A stretch of DNA of 64,000 bases from Lujinxingia sediminis. Its GTDB lineage: Bacteria; Myxococcota_A; Bradymonadia; Bradymonadales; Bradymonadaceae. Shown here piece after piece: positions 35,970 through 45,500 of this stretch; within the stretch, counting starts at the first letter, position 1; each line of letters opens with the position of its first letter. The notes under the pieces were generated by a model. It saw only the letters and a program-made list of their open reading frames with translations, was not told the DNA's origin and did not search any database. A program made the translations under genes and the position numbers. Where the stretch lies: NCBI RefSeq assembly GCF_004005565.1, contig NZ_SADD01000015.1, positions 50,035 to 114,034 of the forward strand. Reading direction: 5' to 3'.

Positions 35970-36689
35970 TCAGTCTTCCTGACCGGGCTGCGCCTGGCCA
36001 CACGGACCTTCAGCGGCCACCGAGACCTCGGCGCACTCCGCCAGACAGACGTTGGCGTAGGTTTCCCCGTCCACCCCACAGACCGGCCGGAAGATGCGCG
36101 GGCATGCGCAGACCTTCTCGCTCGGCTCCTCTTCGCTCGTGGCCTCGCACTCACCTTCCGAGGCCACAGTCACCTCGGCGCACTCCGCCAGGCAGGCGTT
36201 GGCGTACGTCTCGCCATTCTCACCGCAGACCGGCGCAAAGATGCGCGGGCACGCGCAGACCTTCTCGCTCGGCTTCTCGCACTCACCCTCCGAGGCCACG
36301 TCCACTTCGGCGCACTCCGCCAGACAGGCGTTGGCATAGGTCTCACCATCTTCGCCACAGACCGGCGCGAAGATTCGCGGGCACATGCAAACCTCCTTAC
36401 GATTCTGCTCGCACTCACCTTCGTAGGCCACCGCGACCTCCATGCAGGCCGCCTGGCAGGCATTACTGAAGGTGGTGCCATCCTCACCGCAGACCGGCAT
36501 GTAGTTCATCGGGCAGATGCAGTCTTCCGGCGGCGTCTTCGGAGTGGAGGCATCCTGCTCCGGCGAGCTGGCCTGCTCGGAGGTGGAGGTGGGCTCGGAC
36601 GTGTTTTTGTGGGCGCACCCGGCCAGCAGCGCAACCAGCAGCGCGCACATCGCGAGGTAGACTCCAGCGTGGTGTTTGAATGTCGTCAT
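35970..36689 (-). CDS. Kazal lipoprotein 3: four Kazal domains
   Basis: A 239-residue lipoprotein with signal peptide ending in LAGC (Cys25) and a Ser/Thr/Pro-rich linker. Four Kazal domains follow ([48 protein letters not shown]); predicted P1 residues are Met, Arg, Arg and Arg, which would favour trypsin-like proteases for the last three. The ATG at 36689 has AGGAAG upstream. It is a paralogue of the two genes downstream on the same strand. A role in protecting the cell surface from proteases is inferred from the domain only. Confidence 0.85.
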   Translation of the reverse strand: MTTFKHHAGVYLAMCALLVALLAGCAHKNTSEPTSTSEQASSPEQDASTPKTPPEDCICPMNYMPVCGEDGTTFSNACQAACMEVAVAYEGECEQNRKEVCMCPRIFAPVCGEDGETYANACLAECAEVDVASEGECEKPSEKVCACPRIFAPVCGENGETYANACLAECAEVTVASEGECEATSEEEPSEKVCACPRIFRPVCGVDGETYANVCLAECAEVSVAAEGPCGQAQPGQED

Positions 36690-36913
36690 AAGGATCTTCC
36701 TGCCTGTGAAGGGGTTGGGTCAGGGCGTTCATCTCGAACACTCTAACAGAAGCGGCATCGAGCCCGGGTGCTATCCGCTCCCGAGAACTGAGACGGCTCG
36801 CGCGAGGAAATAGTCATCGCAAAAGATTGAAACACGCCAGCACCCCGCCCGGGCGCGCGCTCCACGCTCTATGACATGGAACGCGATGCCGCGGCCCGCA
36901 TTTAGCCAAAAAC

Positions 36914-39895
36914 TCAGAAACGGGCCATCACCCCGAAGGTGGGCAAAATCGGCAACCCCGTCAGCGGCTCGGAGTCGGTGTAGTCGTAGTTGTAGCGGGT
37001 GCCCTCTTCATTCTTCGCGTTGTAGACGTTGGTGACATCCAGGAACACCGCCAGGGTCCAGGTATCGAAGACAAAGCGACGATCCAGGCGCAGATCAAGC
37101 TGGTGGAAGGTCTTCGAGCGCACCGAGTTAGGCTCCCCGTAGCGGGGTCGGTAGCTGTCGCTATCCGCATCGAAGGACGCGCCGATCACCGGCGTCTGAG
37201 GGTTGCCGGTGACCACCCGGAAACGCGCCGAAAGATCGAGGTTCCAGGGCAAATTATACCCGGCGACCATCGTCAGAATATGGGTCTGGTCAAAGCTGTA
37301 CGGGTCCCACTCCCCGGTGCGCAGGTTAAGCCGCTCCGACTTCGAAAGGGTGTAGCTCAGCCACCCGAAGAACTTGTCTTTGGGATAATGACGCAGCAAG
37401 AGCTCCACGCCGTAGGAGCGCCCCTGACCCTCGTTTTCGTAGATCAACGGCTCCGACTCCCCGGTCTGCTCGTTGATGGTCTGCGCCGGGGTGTCATTCA
37501 CCAGATCGAAGGCGTCCCGATAATAAAGCGTCGCGTCTACCTCCAGATGGGCGCGAGGCTGCCACTCGGCCCCCACCGCGTAATGCATCGCCTTCTCGAA
37601 GGTCAGATCGGGGTTGCCAAAGTCCTCTTCGGTCTGCCCCGGAATCGGCGGCTGAGTAAAGAGTCCGACCCCACCTTTGAGCACCACCGCCTTGTTGATC
37701 TCAAAGCGCGAGGAGAAGCGCGGCGAGATCGAAACGGCGTTGACGGGCCCGAAATAGTCGGCGCGCACGCCGGGGGTGAGCGTCCAGCGATCAAAAGCCT
37801 TGTACTGCGCCTCGGCATAGACTGCCGGAAGGATCTCGGGGGTCGAGCGCGAGCCCACAAGCCCATCACTTCCGATATTCGGCGCGTCGCCCTGCCCGTC
37901 AGGCGACACACCGTCGTCCGGGGAGCTATCAAAGGCGGGCACCGCGTAGGAGTACACGACGTTGGAGAGTTGCGCGTCCACACCGGTACGCAGGCGCAGG
38001 TTCTCGGAGAGCTTCCAGCGCAGATCGTTGCGGATCGCCGACTGGTAATAGTCCAGGTCGAAGAAGATGTCTTCGCCAGCCTCCAGCGCCACGGTGTTCA
38101 GACCAAAGGAGGTCATCAGGGTGTTCTCAATCGCCCCGCCCTCGGGCTTCCACTCCCAGCGAATCTGCCCGCGGTGAAAGGAGTTGCCAAAGCCCGCGTC
38201 GCGAATCTGGATGTTCTGATCCCCCTGCGGCTCCCCATCGGGAAGAATCACATCGATCTGGTCATCGGAGCCGTAGACGAAGAACTCCACCTTATGGGCG
38301 CCGCTCTCGCTGCGGTAAGTCACCCAGCTCTGGTAGTCGAAGTAGCGCGGTGCGACGACCGTATCGATCTCCAGCGCCCGCAACACCGTGGGCAAGAAGA
38401 AGTCGTAGTAGCTTCGGCGACCGGCCAGCGCAAAACTCCACCGCTCGTTGATCGGCCCCTCCACGATCGCGGAGGTGTCGAGCAGATCGACCTCGACCAT
38501 GCCATGAAAACGATCGTTACGCGGCGAACGCGTGCGCAGGTCGATCACCCCGGCGGTGGCCCGGCCGTAGTAGGTGGAGAAGTTGCCCGGATAAAAGTCG
38601 ATCGCCTCAACCATCTCGGTGTTGATGACCGCCGGGCCGCCAAAGAAGTGATACACCAGCGGGATGGAGTCACCCTCCAAAAAGATCTTGGTGTCGTTGG
38701 GCGACGAGCCGCGCACAATGATCTGGCCGCTGATGAACTGCGCCCGCGCCACACCGGGGAGGTTCTGCACGACGCGCACCACGTCGCCACCGGTCCCCGG
38801 GATGCGTCGTACTTCATCGAGTTCAATGGTCTGGCGGTTGACCTCCTGACGCTGGCGTCGCGTCACGGTGCGGCCACGAAACGTCCCCTCATCGTCGGCG
38901 GGCACATAGTAATTACCGCTGGTCACCTCTCCGGCGGCCACCTCCACCTCGAAGGTCGAGGTGACATATCCCGAGGAGGCCGCCCGCAGGATGTACTGAC
39001 CGGGCTCTACTCCGGCAAAACCAAAGCGCCCACCACCTTCACTGAAGCCCTGGCGAACCTCCTGCTGGGTCTGCGCGTCGAGCAGCTGCAACTCCGCCCC
39101 GGCCAGCGGAGCGCGCGAGCCCGCCTCGCGGATCTCGCCAATGACGTTGTCCTGAGCGCGGGGCACCCGATACTCGACCTCGACCAGCTGACCGGCCAGA
39201 AGCTCAATGTCGGTCTCAAAATCGAGGTAGGCATCGACCTGCAAGAAGACCTGGTACTCACCCGGAGGCACGTTGCCAAAGTAGAAGCTGCCATCGGCCT
39301 CACTGAGCGCGCTGGCCTCGGGTTTGGGCTCATAGTCATCGCCGGTGTAGACGATGCGCACCTCAGCCCCCTCAATGCCCTCGCCACTCTCCGGGTCGAG
39401 CACCACGCCGGTAAACTCCGCCGGCAAGATCGGCAGGCTAAAGCGCACCGTGAAGTTCAACGACACCGGGATCGGCTCCCCGTTGAGGCGAGCCGGCTCA
39501 AACTTAAACTGGCGCGCGGCCTCGGCGGCCGCTTCATCCAGGCCGTACCCAAGGCCCTCCACCACCTCGACCTTCGAGACATCGCCGGCGGTGTTGATGG
39601 TCAGCTCCAGGATCACCGCGCCTTCCACCCGCGCGTCAACCGCCTCATCGGTGTAGTCCGCCGCAACCTCGCGCAGGAGCTGCGGAGGTTGAAGCTCTCC
39701 GCGGGCGGTGCGTTGTGTGGGCGGAGGCGCCGGCGCCTCTTCGGGCGCCTCGCCAGGCGCGCCCCCCTCCTCTTGAGGCGCCTCCGACGGCGCCTCCCCG
39801 GTTGGAGGCTGTTGAGCCAGAAGGGTCGCCGGCGTCATCGCAACCATCGAGAGCGCCAGCACCCACATCATCCATCGCGTTTTCATCAGCATCAT
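36914..39895 (-). CDS. TonB-dependent receptor with N-terminal TonB-type domain
   Basis: A 993-residue outer-membrane protein. After a signal peptide and a Pro/Glu-rich linker comes a TonB C-terminal-like domain (about residues 65-150: VEGAVILELTINTAGDVSKV and ARQFKFEPARLNGEPI), then two or three carboxypeptidase-regulatory-like beta domains (FTGVVLDPESGEGIEGAEV, GEIREAGSRAPLAGAELQLL), then a plug domain (GTGGDVVRVVQNLPGVARAQ, IIVRGSSPNDTKIFLEGDSI) and a beta barrel ending in FGVMARF. The TonB-like domain fused to its receptor is seen in Myxococcota-type genomes. It starts 3 bases after the upstream lipoprotein gene on the same strand. The substrate is unknown; iron complexes or peptides are possible. 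Confidence 0.88.
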   Translation of the reverse strand: MMLMKTRWMMWVLALSMVAMTPATLLAQQPPTGEAPSEAPQEEGGAPGEAPEEAPAPPPTQRTARGELQPPQLLREVAADYTDEAVDARVEGAVILELTINTAGDVSKVEVVEGLGYGLDEAAAEAARQFKFEPARLNGEPIPVSLNFTVRFSLPILPAEFTGVVLDPESGEGIEGAEVRIVYTGDDYEPKPEASALSEADGSFYFGNVPPGEYQVFLQVDAYLDFETDIELLAGQLVEVEYRVPRAQDNVIGEIREAGSRAPLAGAELQLLDAQTQQEVRQGFSEGGGRFGFAGVEPGQYILRAASSGYVTSTFEVEVAAGEVTSGNYYVPADDEGTFRGRTVTRRQRQEVNRQTIELDEVRRIPGTGGDVVRVVQNLPGVARAQFISGQIIVRGSSPNDTKIFLEGDSIPLVYHFFGGPAVINTEMVEAIDFYPGNFSTYYGRATAGVIDLRTRSPRNDRFHGMVEVDLLDTSAIVEGPINERWSFALAGRRSYYDFFLPTVLRALEIDTVVAPRYFDYQSWVTYRSESGAHKVEFFVYGSDDQIDVILPDGEPQGDQNIQIRDAGFGNSFHRGQIRWEWKPEGGAIENTLMTSFGLNTVALEAGEDIFFDLDYYQSAIRNDLRWKLSENLRLRTGVDAQLSNVVYSYAVPAFDSSPDDGVSPDGQGDAPNIGSDGLVGSRSTPEILPAVYAEAQYKAFDRWTLTPGVRADYFGPVNAVSISPRFSSRFEINKAVVLKGGVGLFTQPPIPGQTEEDFGNPDLTFEKAMHYAVGAEWQPRAHLEVDATLYYRDAFDLVNDTPAQTINEQTGESEPLIYENEGQGRSYGVELLLRHYPKDKFFGWLSYTLSKSERLNLRTGEWDPYSFDQTHILTMVAGYNLPWNLDLSARFRVVTGNPQTPVIGASFDADSDSYRPRYGEPNSVRSKTFHQLDLRLDRRFVFDTWTLAVFLDVTNVYNAKNEEGTRYNYDYTDSEPLTGLPILPTFGVMARF

Positions 39896-39898
39896 CCT

Positions 39899-40963
39899 TT
39901 ACTCCACCACCAGCAGGCGCCGCTCAATAAAGTCCACCCCCAGGCGCGCGTCGCGCACCACCGACCACAGGCGCACCCCGCAGCCCTCGGCCTCGGGCTC
40001 CTGGCACTCCACTTCGGCCTGGCTCGACGAGACCACCAGCGTGGTGATCGGCGCCTCCTCCAGCGTGGTATCCGGCAGCACAAAAAGTCGGCGAGAGCCG
40101 TCGAGGGTGCCGGAGGTCGTGAAGTAGCGGAACACAAAGGCTTCCTGCCGTGCCGGCGGGGCCTCCTCGGCCCCCTCAGGGATCGGGGGCTGGTAGGTTT
40201 CCACGCTCTCGGGGCTTACCACCGCGCGCAGCTCCATCGTGATACCGCTGGCCACACGAAGATCCGCGTCTTCGGGGATGGCCACCCACTGGTCGTCATG
40301 CGCCGCATCGGCCGCCACCTCCCAGCCCGCCCGATCGCGCAGCTCCGAGAGATCGCCCGGCTCCTCAGGCCGCACCTCCAACGCCATCATCACCGGGTTG
40401 GTGTTCGGGTTCTCCCCTCCGGTCGAGAGCGTGAGCGACTTCGAGGAGACGATCGATTCGCCACCGGCCGACACCTCCAGACGCACCGAGATCTCATAGC
40501 CCCGGCTGCAGTCGGTCACCGGCAAGAAGCGCGCGAGCTCCGGATCGTCGAAACGCTCGGCGATCGCCTCCTGAATCGCCTCGCAGAACCCCAGCACCTG
40601 GGCTTCGGTGAAGGGGTTCTCAAAAACCACCTCCGCCTCAGTCCCCAGCTCAAAGTCGACGCCCTGCACCCCCAGCTCCGCCAGCTCCTCATCGCCGATG
40701 GGGCAGGTATAGCCGTCGGCCGCCGAGCTCTCCAGCGGACACCACGACCAGGCGTAGCTCACCTGCTGGCCCTCCGGCGCATACACCGCCGCCGAGAGCG
40801 TGGTCTGCCCCTGACCGGCCACCACCACCGGATCGGCCTTGATCGCCATCAGCCGCAGCTTGTCGATCTTCCAGTAGGGCGCAAACTCCCGGCCGCAGCC
40901 CGAGAGCACCATCGCCACAAGGAGCAGCCCTGACAGGAGCGCTCCACGCCAACTGCCTCTCAT
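39899..40963 (-). CDS. Lipoprotein paired with the TonB-dependent receptor
   Basis: A 354-residue lipoprotein; signal peptide ends in LSGC (Cys23). The mature part has PYWKIDKLRLMAIKADPVVV and Ig-like beta segments (GITMELRAVVSPESVETYQP, FVFRYFTTSGTLDGSRRLFV), typical of exported proteins that sit next to TonB-dependent receptors. The ATG at 40963 is chosen from the signal peptide; upstream in-frame sequence to 41059 lacks one. Only 3 bases separate it from the receptor gene, so it is co-transcribed and may help capture the same substrate at the surface. Family not recognised. Confidence 0.75.
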   Translation of the reverse strand: MRGSWRGALLSGLLLVAMVLSGCGREFAPYWKIDKLRLMAIKADPVVVAGQGQTTLSAAVYAPEGQQVSYAWSWCPLESSAADGYTCPIGDEELAELGVQGVDFELGTEAEVVFENPFTEAQVLGFCEAIQEAIAERFDDPELARFLPVTDCSRGYEISVRLEVSAGGESIVSSKSLTLSTGGENPNTNPVMMALEVRPEEPGDLSELRDRAGWEVAADAAHDDQWVAIPEDADLRVASGITMELRAVVSPESVETYQPPIPEGAEEAPPARQEAFVFRYFTTSGTLDGSRRLFVLPDTTLEEAPITTLVVSSSQAEVECQEPEAEGCGVRLWSVVRDARLGVDFIERRLLVVE

Positions 40964-41152
40964 CCCAACCTCACGCAATAAACCATCATCATCACCAGAC
41001 ACTTTTGCAGGCCTTTCACGCTGCCCGGGCAAGTGTGTGCGCCCGGCGCCCGAGGTCAAAGCCTCGCAGGTGAAAAGTTCTTCTCCAGCCCCCCATCTAT
41101 CGCAGCCCGGCGGCGATCGTGCAAACCACGCCGCCGAGGCCTCTCCAAAGAC

Positions 41153-42646
41153 CTAATGGATCTTTAGCCGAATGCGCGCCGCCTCCAGCCGCTCGGCCTC
41201 CTCGCGCAGCACCGCGCGGGTCAGCGGCATCTCCCGCAACCAGCCCTTCGGAAAGCTCAACACCAGCACTCGCCCCTGCACCTCGGCCTGAATCTCGGGA
41301 ACGGCCTGATCGACACGGCTGCGGTTGAGCAGCACCGCCAGGCGCAGAAGCACCGCCAGACGCCTGCCCGCTCGCGGAAGTTTACCGGCCATGCCGTCAA
41401 AACGATGCGGCTTAAACTCCCGGCGGTGCGTGCGGACCAGCGCCCAGAGCATATGCTGATCCTGACGTGAAAACCCGGGCATATCCGAGTTTTCTACCAG
41501 ATACGAGCCATGCTTATGGTAGCGCGCATGCGCGATCGCCAGCCCGATCTCATGCAACTTCGCCGACCACCCCAGCACCGTGGCCAGGTAGGGATCGTCG
41601 ATCTTCCAGCCCGTGGCGACCTGCTCCCATAAGGCCAGCGCGGTGGCCTCCACCCGCGCGGCATGCGGCATGTCCACCCCGTAGCGCGCGCAGAGGGTGG
41701 CCACGGTCTGCTCGCGAATATCCTCTCGCCTTAAACGCCCCGCAAGGTCGACCATCAAGCCCTCACGCAGCGCGCCGTCGCTGGGGACCATCCGCTCGAT
41801 CTGAAGGATCTCAAAGGCGGCGCTCAAGATCGCCACGCCTCCGGCAAACACCGGAGCGCGGTCCTCGCTCACCCCGGGGAGTTGATCGGGCCTGGCCTCC
41901 CCATCTTTGATCAGCCGTCGCCGCAACCTCTGAAGCCCACGCGTGGTGATGGCGCCGCGGCTCCAGCCCTTCTCGTCGAGCACCTGGGCCACCGCCTTAT
42001 TGGTCCCCGAAGAGCCCACCACCTCGCTCCACCCCACCTGGCGGTAGCGCGTGGCCAGCATCTCCACTTCCTGCTTGGCGGCCAGAATCGCCTCGGCCAT
42101 CGCCGCCTCGCTGACCTTGCCGTCGGGAAAGTAGCGCCGCGTCCACTCCACACACCCCATATACTTCGACTCGCGCTCCAGGGGCTCGAAGCCCTGGCCG
42201 ATCACAAACTCGGTGCTGCCCCCGCCGATATCGATGACCAGACGATGCCCCGGGCCCGGCTCCATGGCGTGGGCCACGCCCTGGTAGACCAGACGAGCCT
42301 CCTCCAGACCACTGATGATCTCGACGGGCACCCCGCCCAGCGCCTCCTGAATCTCTTCCATAAAGGCGCGGGGATCGCGGGTCTTACGCAGGGTGTTGGT
42401 GCCCACCGCGCGAATATCGCCGGGATCGATGCCCTGAAGACGCTCCCCGAAGCGGCGCAAACATCCCAGCGCCCGGGCGCGGGCCTCGGTGCTCAGGGTC
42501 TTATCGTCGCGCAGACCCGCTGCCAGGCGCACCATCTCTTTGAGACGGTCGACGACCTGAAGCTGGCCATCCTGCTTACGCGCGATCACCATATGAAAGG
42601 AGTTCGACCCCAGGTCGATCGCCGCGATCATCCGCTCTGCTCTCAT
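41153..42646 (-). CDS. ppx: Ppx/GppA-family exopolyphosphatase or ppGpp phosphohydrolase
   Basis: A 497-residue member of the Ppx/GppA phosphatases, which degrade polyphosphate or convert pppGpp to ppGpp. ATPase-fold motifs are IAAIDLGSNSFHMVIA (7-22), VGTNTLRKTRDPRAF, and VIDIGGGSTEFVIGQGF. The C-terminal third is an HD-like domain (LHEIGLAIAHARYHKHGSYL). The ATG at 42646 has GGGAG upstream and starts just before the first phosphate-binding motif. It is divergent from the msrA gene. Which of the two activities dominates cannot be told from sequence. Confidence 0.9.
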   Translation of the reverse strand: MRAERMIAAIDLGSNSFHMVIARKQDGQLQVVDRLKEMVRLAAGLRDDKTLSTEARARALGCLRRFGERLQGIDPGDIRAVGTNTLRKTRDPRAFMEEIQEALGGVPVEIISGLEEARLVYQGVAHAMEPGPGHRLVIDIGGGSTEFVIGQGFEPLERESKYMGCVEWTRRYFPDGKVSEAAMAEAILAAKQEVEMLATRYRQVGWSEVVGSSGTNKAVAQVLDEKGWSRGAITTRGLQRLRRRLIKDGEARPDQLPGVSEDRAPVFAGGVAILSAAFEILQIERMVPSDGALREGLMVDLAGRLRREDIREQTVATLCARYGVDMPHAARVEATALALWEQVATGWKIDDPYLATVLGWSAKLHEIGLAIAHARYHKHGSYLVENSDMPGFSRQDQHMLWALVRTHRREFKPHRFDGMAGKLPRAGRRLAVLLRLAVLLNRSRVDQAVPEIQAEVQGRVLVLSFPKGWLREMPLTRAVLREEAERLEAARIRLKIH

Positions 42647-42821
42647 AGGACTCCCATCGAAGTTCGATGTTCTCGCCAGACCCACTCGCCATAGCGCAAC
42701 CGGTGTTCAGTCTCAGGGTAGCGCGCCGCTCGCTGCGACGCATCCATGATGCGCGTCCGCGCGCTACCCCCAGCTCGAGAATGGTCATGGTCCCCCACAC
42801 TCTCACATTCATGAGGTCCTG

Positions 42822-43550
42822 ATGTCTCGCCAACTCCTCCCGACCGCACTGCTTACCCTGGTCCTGCTCTTCGCCGGGCTGCTCATCGGCTGCCAGCCCT
42901 CCGAGGCCAACCGAAACGGCGACGTGGCCCAGACCGAGCAACCCGGTGCCTCCTCCGACACCCGGGCCCAGGCCGGGGCGCGCCCGGGCGGCACCGAGCT
43001 CTCCACCCCCGACCTTGAGAGCGAGGGGCTGGCACGGGCGACCTTCGCCGGGGGCTGCTTCTGGTGCATGGAGCCCCCCTTTGAGCGCCTTGAGGGCGTC
43101 GTCTCGGTGACCTCCGGCTACACCGATGGCCCCGAAGAAGCGCCTACCTACAACGAGGTCTCCTCAGGTCAGACCGGCCACACCGAGGCCGTGGAGATCC
43201 TCTACAACCCCGACGTGGTCAGCTACGACGAGCTGCTCACCGTCTTCTGGCGCGCCCACGATCCGACCGACCTCGGGGGGCAGTTCGCCGACCGCGGCTC
43301 GCAGTACCGCCCGGGCATCTACACCCACACCGAGCTGCAACGCGAGCAGGCCGAGGCCTCCAAAGCGGCGCTCGAAGCCGAGGGGCCTTTTGATAAGCCC
43401 ATCGTCACGCCGATTAAGCCCGCCCAGCCCTTCTGGATCGCCGAGGCGTACCACCAGGATTATTACAAAACGAACCCCACGCCCTATCAGCGCTACTACC
43501 AGGGAAGCGGCCGAAAGGGCTTCTTAGAGCGCACCTGGTCGGCCGACTGA
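42822..43550 (+). CDS. msrA: Lipoprotein peptide-methionine (S)-S-oxide reductase
   Basis: Reduces methionine-S-sulfoxide in proteins. The 242-residue product has a lipoprotein signal peptide (LIGC, Cys24), a variable linker, and an MsrA domain from about residue 70 with the active site GGCFWC (catalytic Cys79). YNEVSSGQTGHTEAVEILYN and the GSQYRPGIYTHTELQ motif are normal for MsrA. The lipid anchor implies repair of oxidised proteins in the envelope rather than the cytoplasm. No msrB is present in the window. Confidence 0.92.
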   Translation: MSRQLLPTALLTLVLLFAGLLIGCQPSEANRNGDVAQTEQPGASSDTRAQAGARPGGTELSTPDLESEGLARATFAGGCFWCMEPPFERLEGVVSVTSGYTDGPEEAPTYNEVSSGQTGHTEAVEILYNPDVVSYDELLTVFWRAHDPTDLGGQFADRGSQYRPGIYTHTELQREQAEASKAALEAEGPFDKPIVTPIKPAQPFWIAEAYHQDYYKTNPTPYQRYYQGSGRKGFLERTWSAD

Positions 43551-43605
43551 ACTCGCCATATCAGCCCCCCTGGCACCGGCTCCTTATAAGCATTCGGCGA
43601 GTTCA
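43548..43605. repeat. 10-bp inverted repeat between converging genes
   Basis: Arms TGAACTCGCC (43548-43557) and GGCGAGTTCA (43596-43605), separated by 38 bases, overlap the msrA stop and lie just past the end of the RlmD-like gene. The second arm is followed by AAAAAA on the plus strand. It may be a long-loop terminator structure. Confidence 0.55.
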
Positions 43606-43610
43606 AAAAA

Positions 43611-44978
43611 TCAGGCCCTCTCAAAACGCCCCAGAAGCTCCACATGGGTGGTCTGCGGGAGCATGTCATGGGCCTGAAGCTCGACAAGGTGCCAGCCTCC
43701 CTGCTCAAGTGCGTCGGCATCACGGACAAAGCTCGCGACGTCGCAGCTCATGTAGACGAGCATCTTCGCGCCCAGCGAGGCCGGTTTGCTCAACACCTCG
43801 CGCATCGGGCGAGAGAGCCCCTTTCGCGGCGGGTTGATCAGAATCGCCTCCGGCCGGGCCAGCACGCCCTCATCGGGGCAGGCCGCGCGCCAGTTTGCCG
43901 AGCCCAGGTCCACCACGCGGTAGCGCGCCGTCACGCCGGCGCGCGCCGCATTCTGGCGCGCGCTCTCGATGGCCGAGGCCACGCTTTCCGCGCCAAAAAG
44001 ATGCACGTTGGTGCGCCCCACCGCCGCGTTGAGCCCCAGCCCGCCGATGCCGCAGTAGAGATCCCAGATCACCTGCGCTCCCTCCACCCAGCGCGCGGCC
44101 TGACGATACATCGCCGAGGCCACCTCCACGTTGAGCTGCGCAAAGGCCCCCGGGTCGATGGCCAGCTCCACCTCCCCGTAACGCTCGATCAGCTGGCACT
44201 CCCCGGCCAGGGTACCGGAGGCGTCGACGCGGATGGCGTTGGTGTCGCGATCGTTGACCGTCAACGCCACACCCTGCACCCCCTCAATGGCCATGATCGC
44301 CTCGGTGGCCGCGCCAAGCCAGGCGGCCTGTGGCTCGCGCACCACAAGCTCGACCACCACCGACTCGCCAGCCCCCGGCAGCCCGGCAGCCCGCACCGAG
44401 ATCCAGCGCAGCCCCTGCTCCTCATCGCCCACCGGCACATTCAGCGCGCCCAGGCGCACCTCCAGCTCCGCCTGCACCCTGGAGAGCATCGGACGCACCA
44501 CCTGACAGCCCGACATCGCCGCCACATCCTGACTGCGCGGGGCATACGAGCCCAGCAAGAGTCGCCCGGCGCGGCGAGTGACCACGAAGTTGGAGCGGTT
44601 GCGATACCCGAGTTGTTGCGGGGCCTCGTGCCAGCTCCAGCGAAGCCGGCGTTCGCCGAGCAGCTCGGTGACGCGATCCTGTAAGATCTGCGCTCGGAGT
44701 GGGGCGCGCACATGCATCCCCGGACATCCCCCACAGCGACCCCGCACCGGGCCGGCGTGCGCGCATACCGGCTGCTCAAACCCCTCCCCGCGCGCGTGTA
44801 CCCGGGCCACACGCGCAAAATCGCGGGGATGGTGCTGGCTCGACGCCACGACCTCCAGATCCACCCGGTCGCCTGGCACCACGCCCGGCGCCAGCACGCG
44901 CCGGCCCTCATGGTCGACCCACCCCTCAAAGTTCGCGTCGATCCCCGCGATCACCACGTCGTCGATCGTCTTGCTCAT
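43611..44978 (-). CDS. rlmD: 23S rRNA uracil-C5 methyltransferase, RlmD/TrmA family
   Basis: A 455-residue SAM-dependent m5U methyltransferase. It has an N-terminal TRAM-like beta domain (residues 1-60), an iron-sulfur cluster site with Cys72, Cys82 and Cys85 (CAHAGPVRGRCGGC) and a fourth Cys in SGCQVV, SAM-binding DLYCGIGGLGLNAA, the INPPRKGLSR motif, and a catalytic Cys in YMSCDVASF. This is the RumA/RlmD layout. The ATG at 44978 is preferred because the TRAM domain starts there; the frame is open upstream to 45113 without support. RlmC or TrmA-like specificity is possible. Confidence 0.85.
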   Translation of the reverse strand: MSKTIDDVVIAGIDANFEGWVDHEGRRVLAPGVVPGDRVDLEVVASSQHHPRDFARVARVHARGEGFEQPVCAHAGPVRGRCGGCPGMHVRAPLRAQILQDRVTELLGERRLRWSWHEAPQQLGYRNRSNFVVTRRAGRLLLGSYAPRSQDVAAMSGCQVVRPMLSRVQAELEVRLGALNVPVGDEEQGLRWISVRAAGLPGAGESVVVELVVREPQAAWLGAATEAIMAIEGVQGVALTVNDRDTNAIRVDASGTLAGECQLIERYGEVELAIDPGAFAQLNVEVASAMYRQAARWVEGAQVIWDLYCGIGGLGLNAAVGRTNVHLFGAESVASAIESARQNAARAGVTARYRVVDLGSANWRAACPDEGVLARPEAILINPPRKGLSRPMREVLSKPASLGAKMLVYMSCDVASFVRDADALEQGGWHLVELQAHDMLPQTTHVELLGRFERA

Positions 44979-45170
44979 GCCCTGCTCACTCGCTCGTACG
45001 GCTTCGGGCCCGCGCTCACGGCCGGCCCCTCGACTTCTCGTACTCGCCATATCAGCGTCGGCGTTTTGGAGCAAAGCGCAGAAAACGCCGCCCGGGCCTC
45101 GGTCGACTCCCAACGCTCAAAACACCTGCGCGAGCGACGCGATGGTCGCGTTTCAGCTTAAAACGCCAGA

Positions 45171-45500
45171 GCGACCGTCGACTTCGCGTTTTGGATTTCC
45201 AAAACACGCGATCGACCGTCGACTTCGCGTTTTAGGTTTCCAAAACGCGTGATCGGCGCTCGATCTCATGTTTTGGGCCGGGACATCGCCAGAGCGACCG
45301 TCGACTTCGCGTTTTGGGTTTCCAAAACGCGTGATCGGCGCTCGATCTCATGTTCTGGGCCGGGGCATCGCCAGAGCGACCGTCGACTTCGCGTTTTGGG
45401 TTTCCAAAACGCGTGATCGGCGCTCGATCTCATGTGTTTGGGCTAAGACATCGCCAGAGCGACCGTCGACTTCGCGTTTTGGGGCTTTCAACACTCGCAA
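45171..45500. repeat. Tandem array 3, about 41-bp units in alternating pairs
   Basis: An 82-bp composite unit, starting at 45294, 45376 and 45459 (GCGACCGTCGACTTCG), with related single copies at 45171 and 45212, is made of two related subunits of 41 bp. The first subunit contains arms CGCGTTTTGG and CCAAAACGCG around GTTT (for example 45308-45331), a strong hairpin. Decayed copies extend from about 45,060 to 45,600. It lies upstream of the RlmD-like gene and downstream of ubiB. Because 82 is not a multiple of three no frame is maintained, so it is non-coding. Confidence 0.9.

Noticed and set aside
37103..40933. A 1276-codon open frame on the plus strand opposite the TonB-dependent receptor gene
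   Set aside because: The minus strand encodes a complete, recognisable receptor and lipoprotein. The opposite frame has the odd composition (many His, Arg, Leu, Val) of antisense translation in GC-rich DNA and no domain.
41108..41136. Hairpin CGGCGGCG / CGCCGCCG after the Ppx/GppA gene as a terminator
   Set aside because: A stem exists but there is no T-run on the minus strand and the loop is long; too weak to call.
43551..45056. 15-bp direct repeat ACTCGCCATATCAGC flanking the RlmD-like gene (43551 and 45042)
   Set aside because: One or two repeats of this length are expected by chance in 64 kb. There is no transposase and no compositional break, so insertion is not supported.
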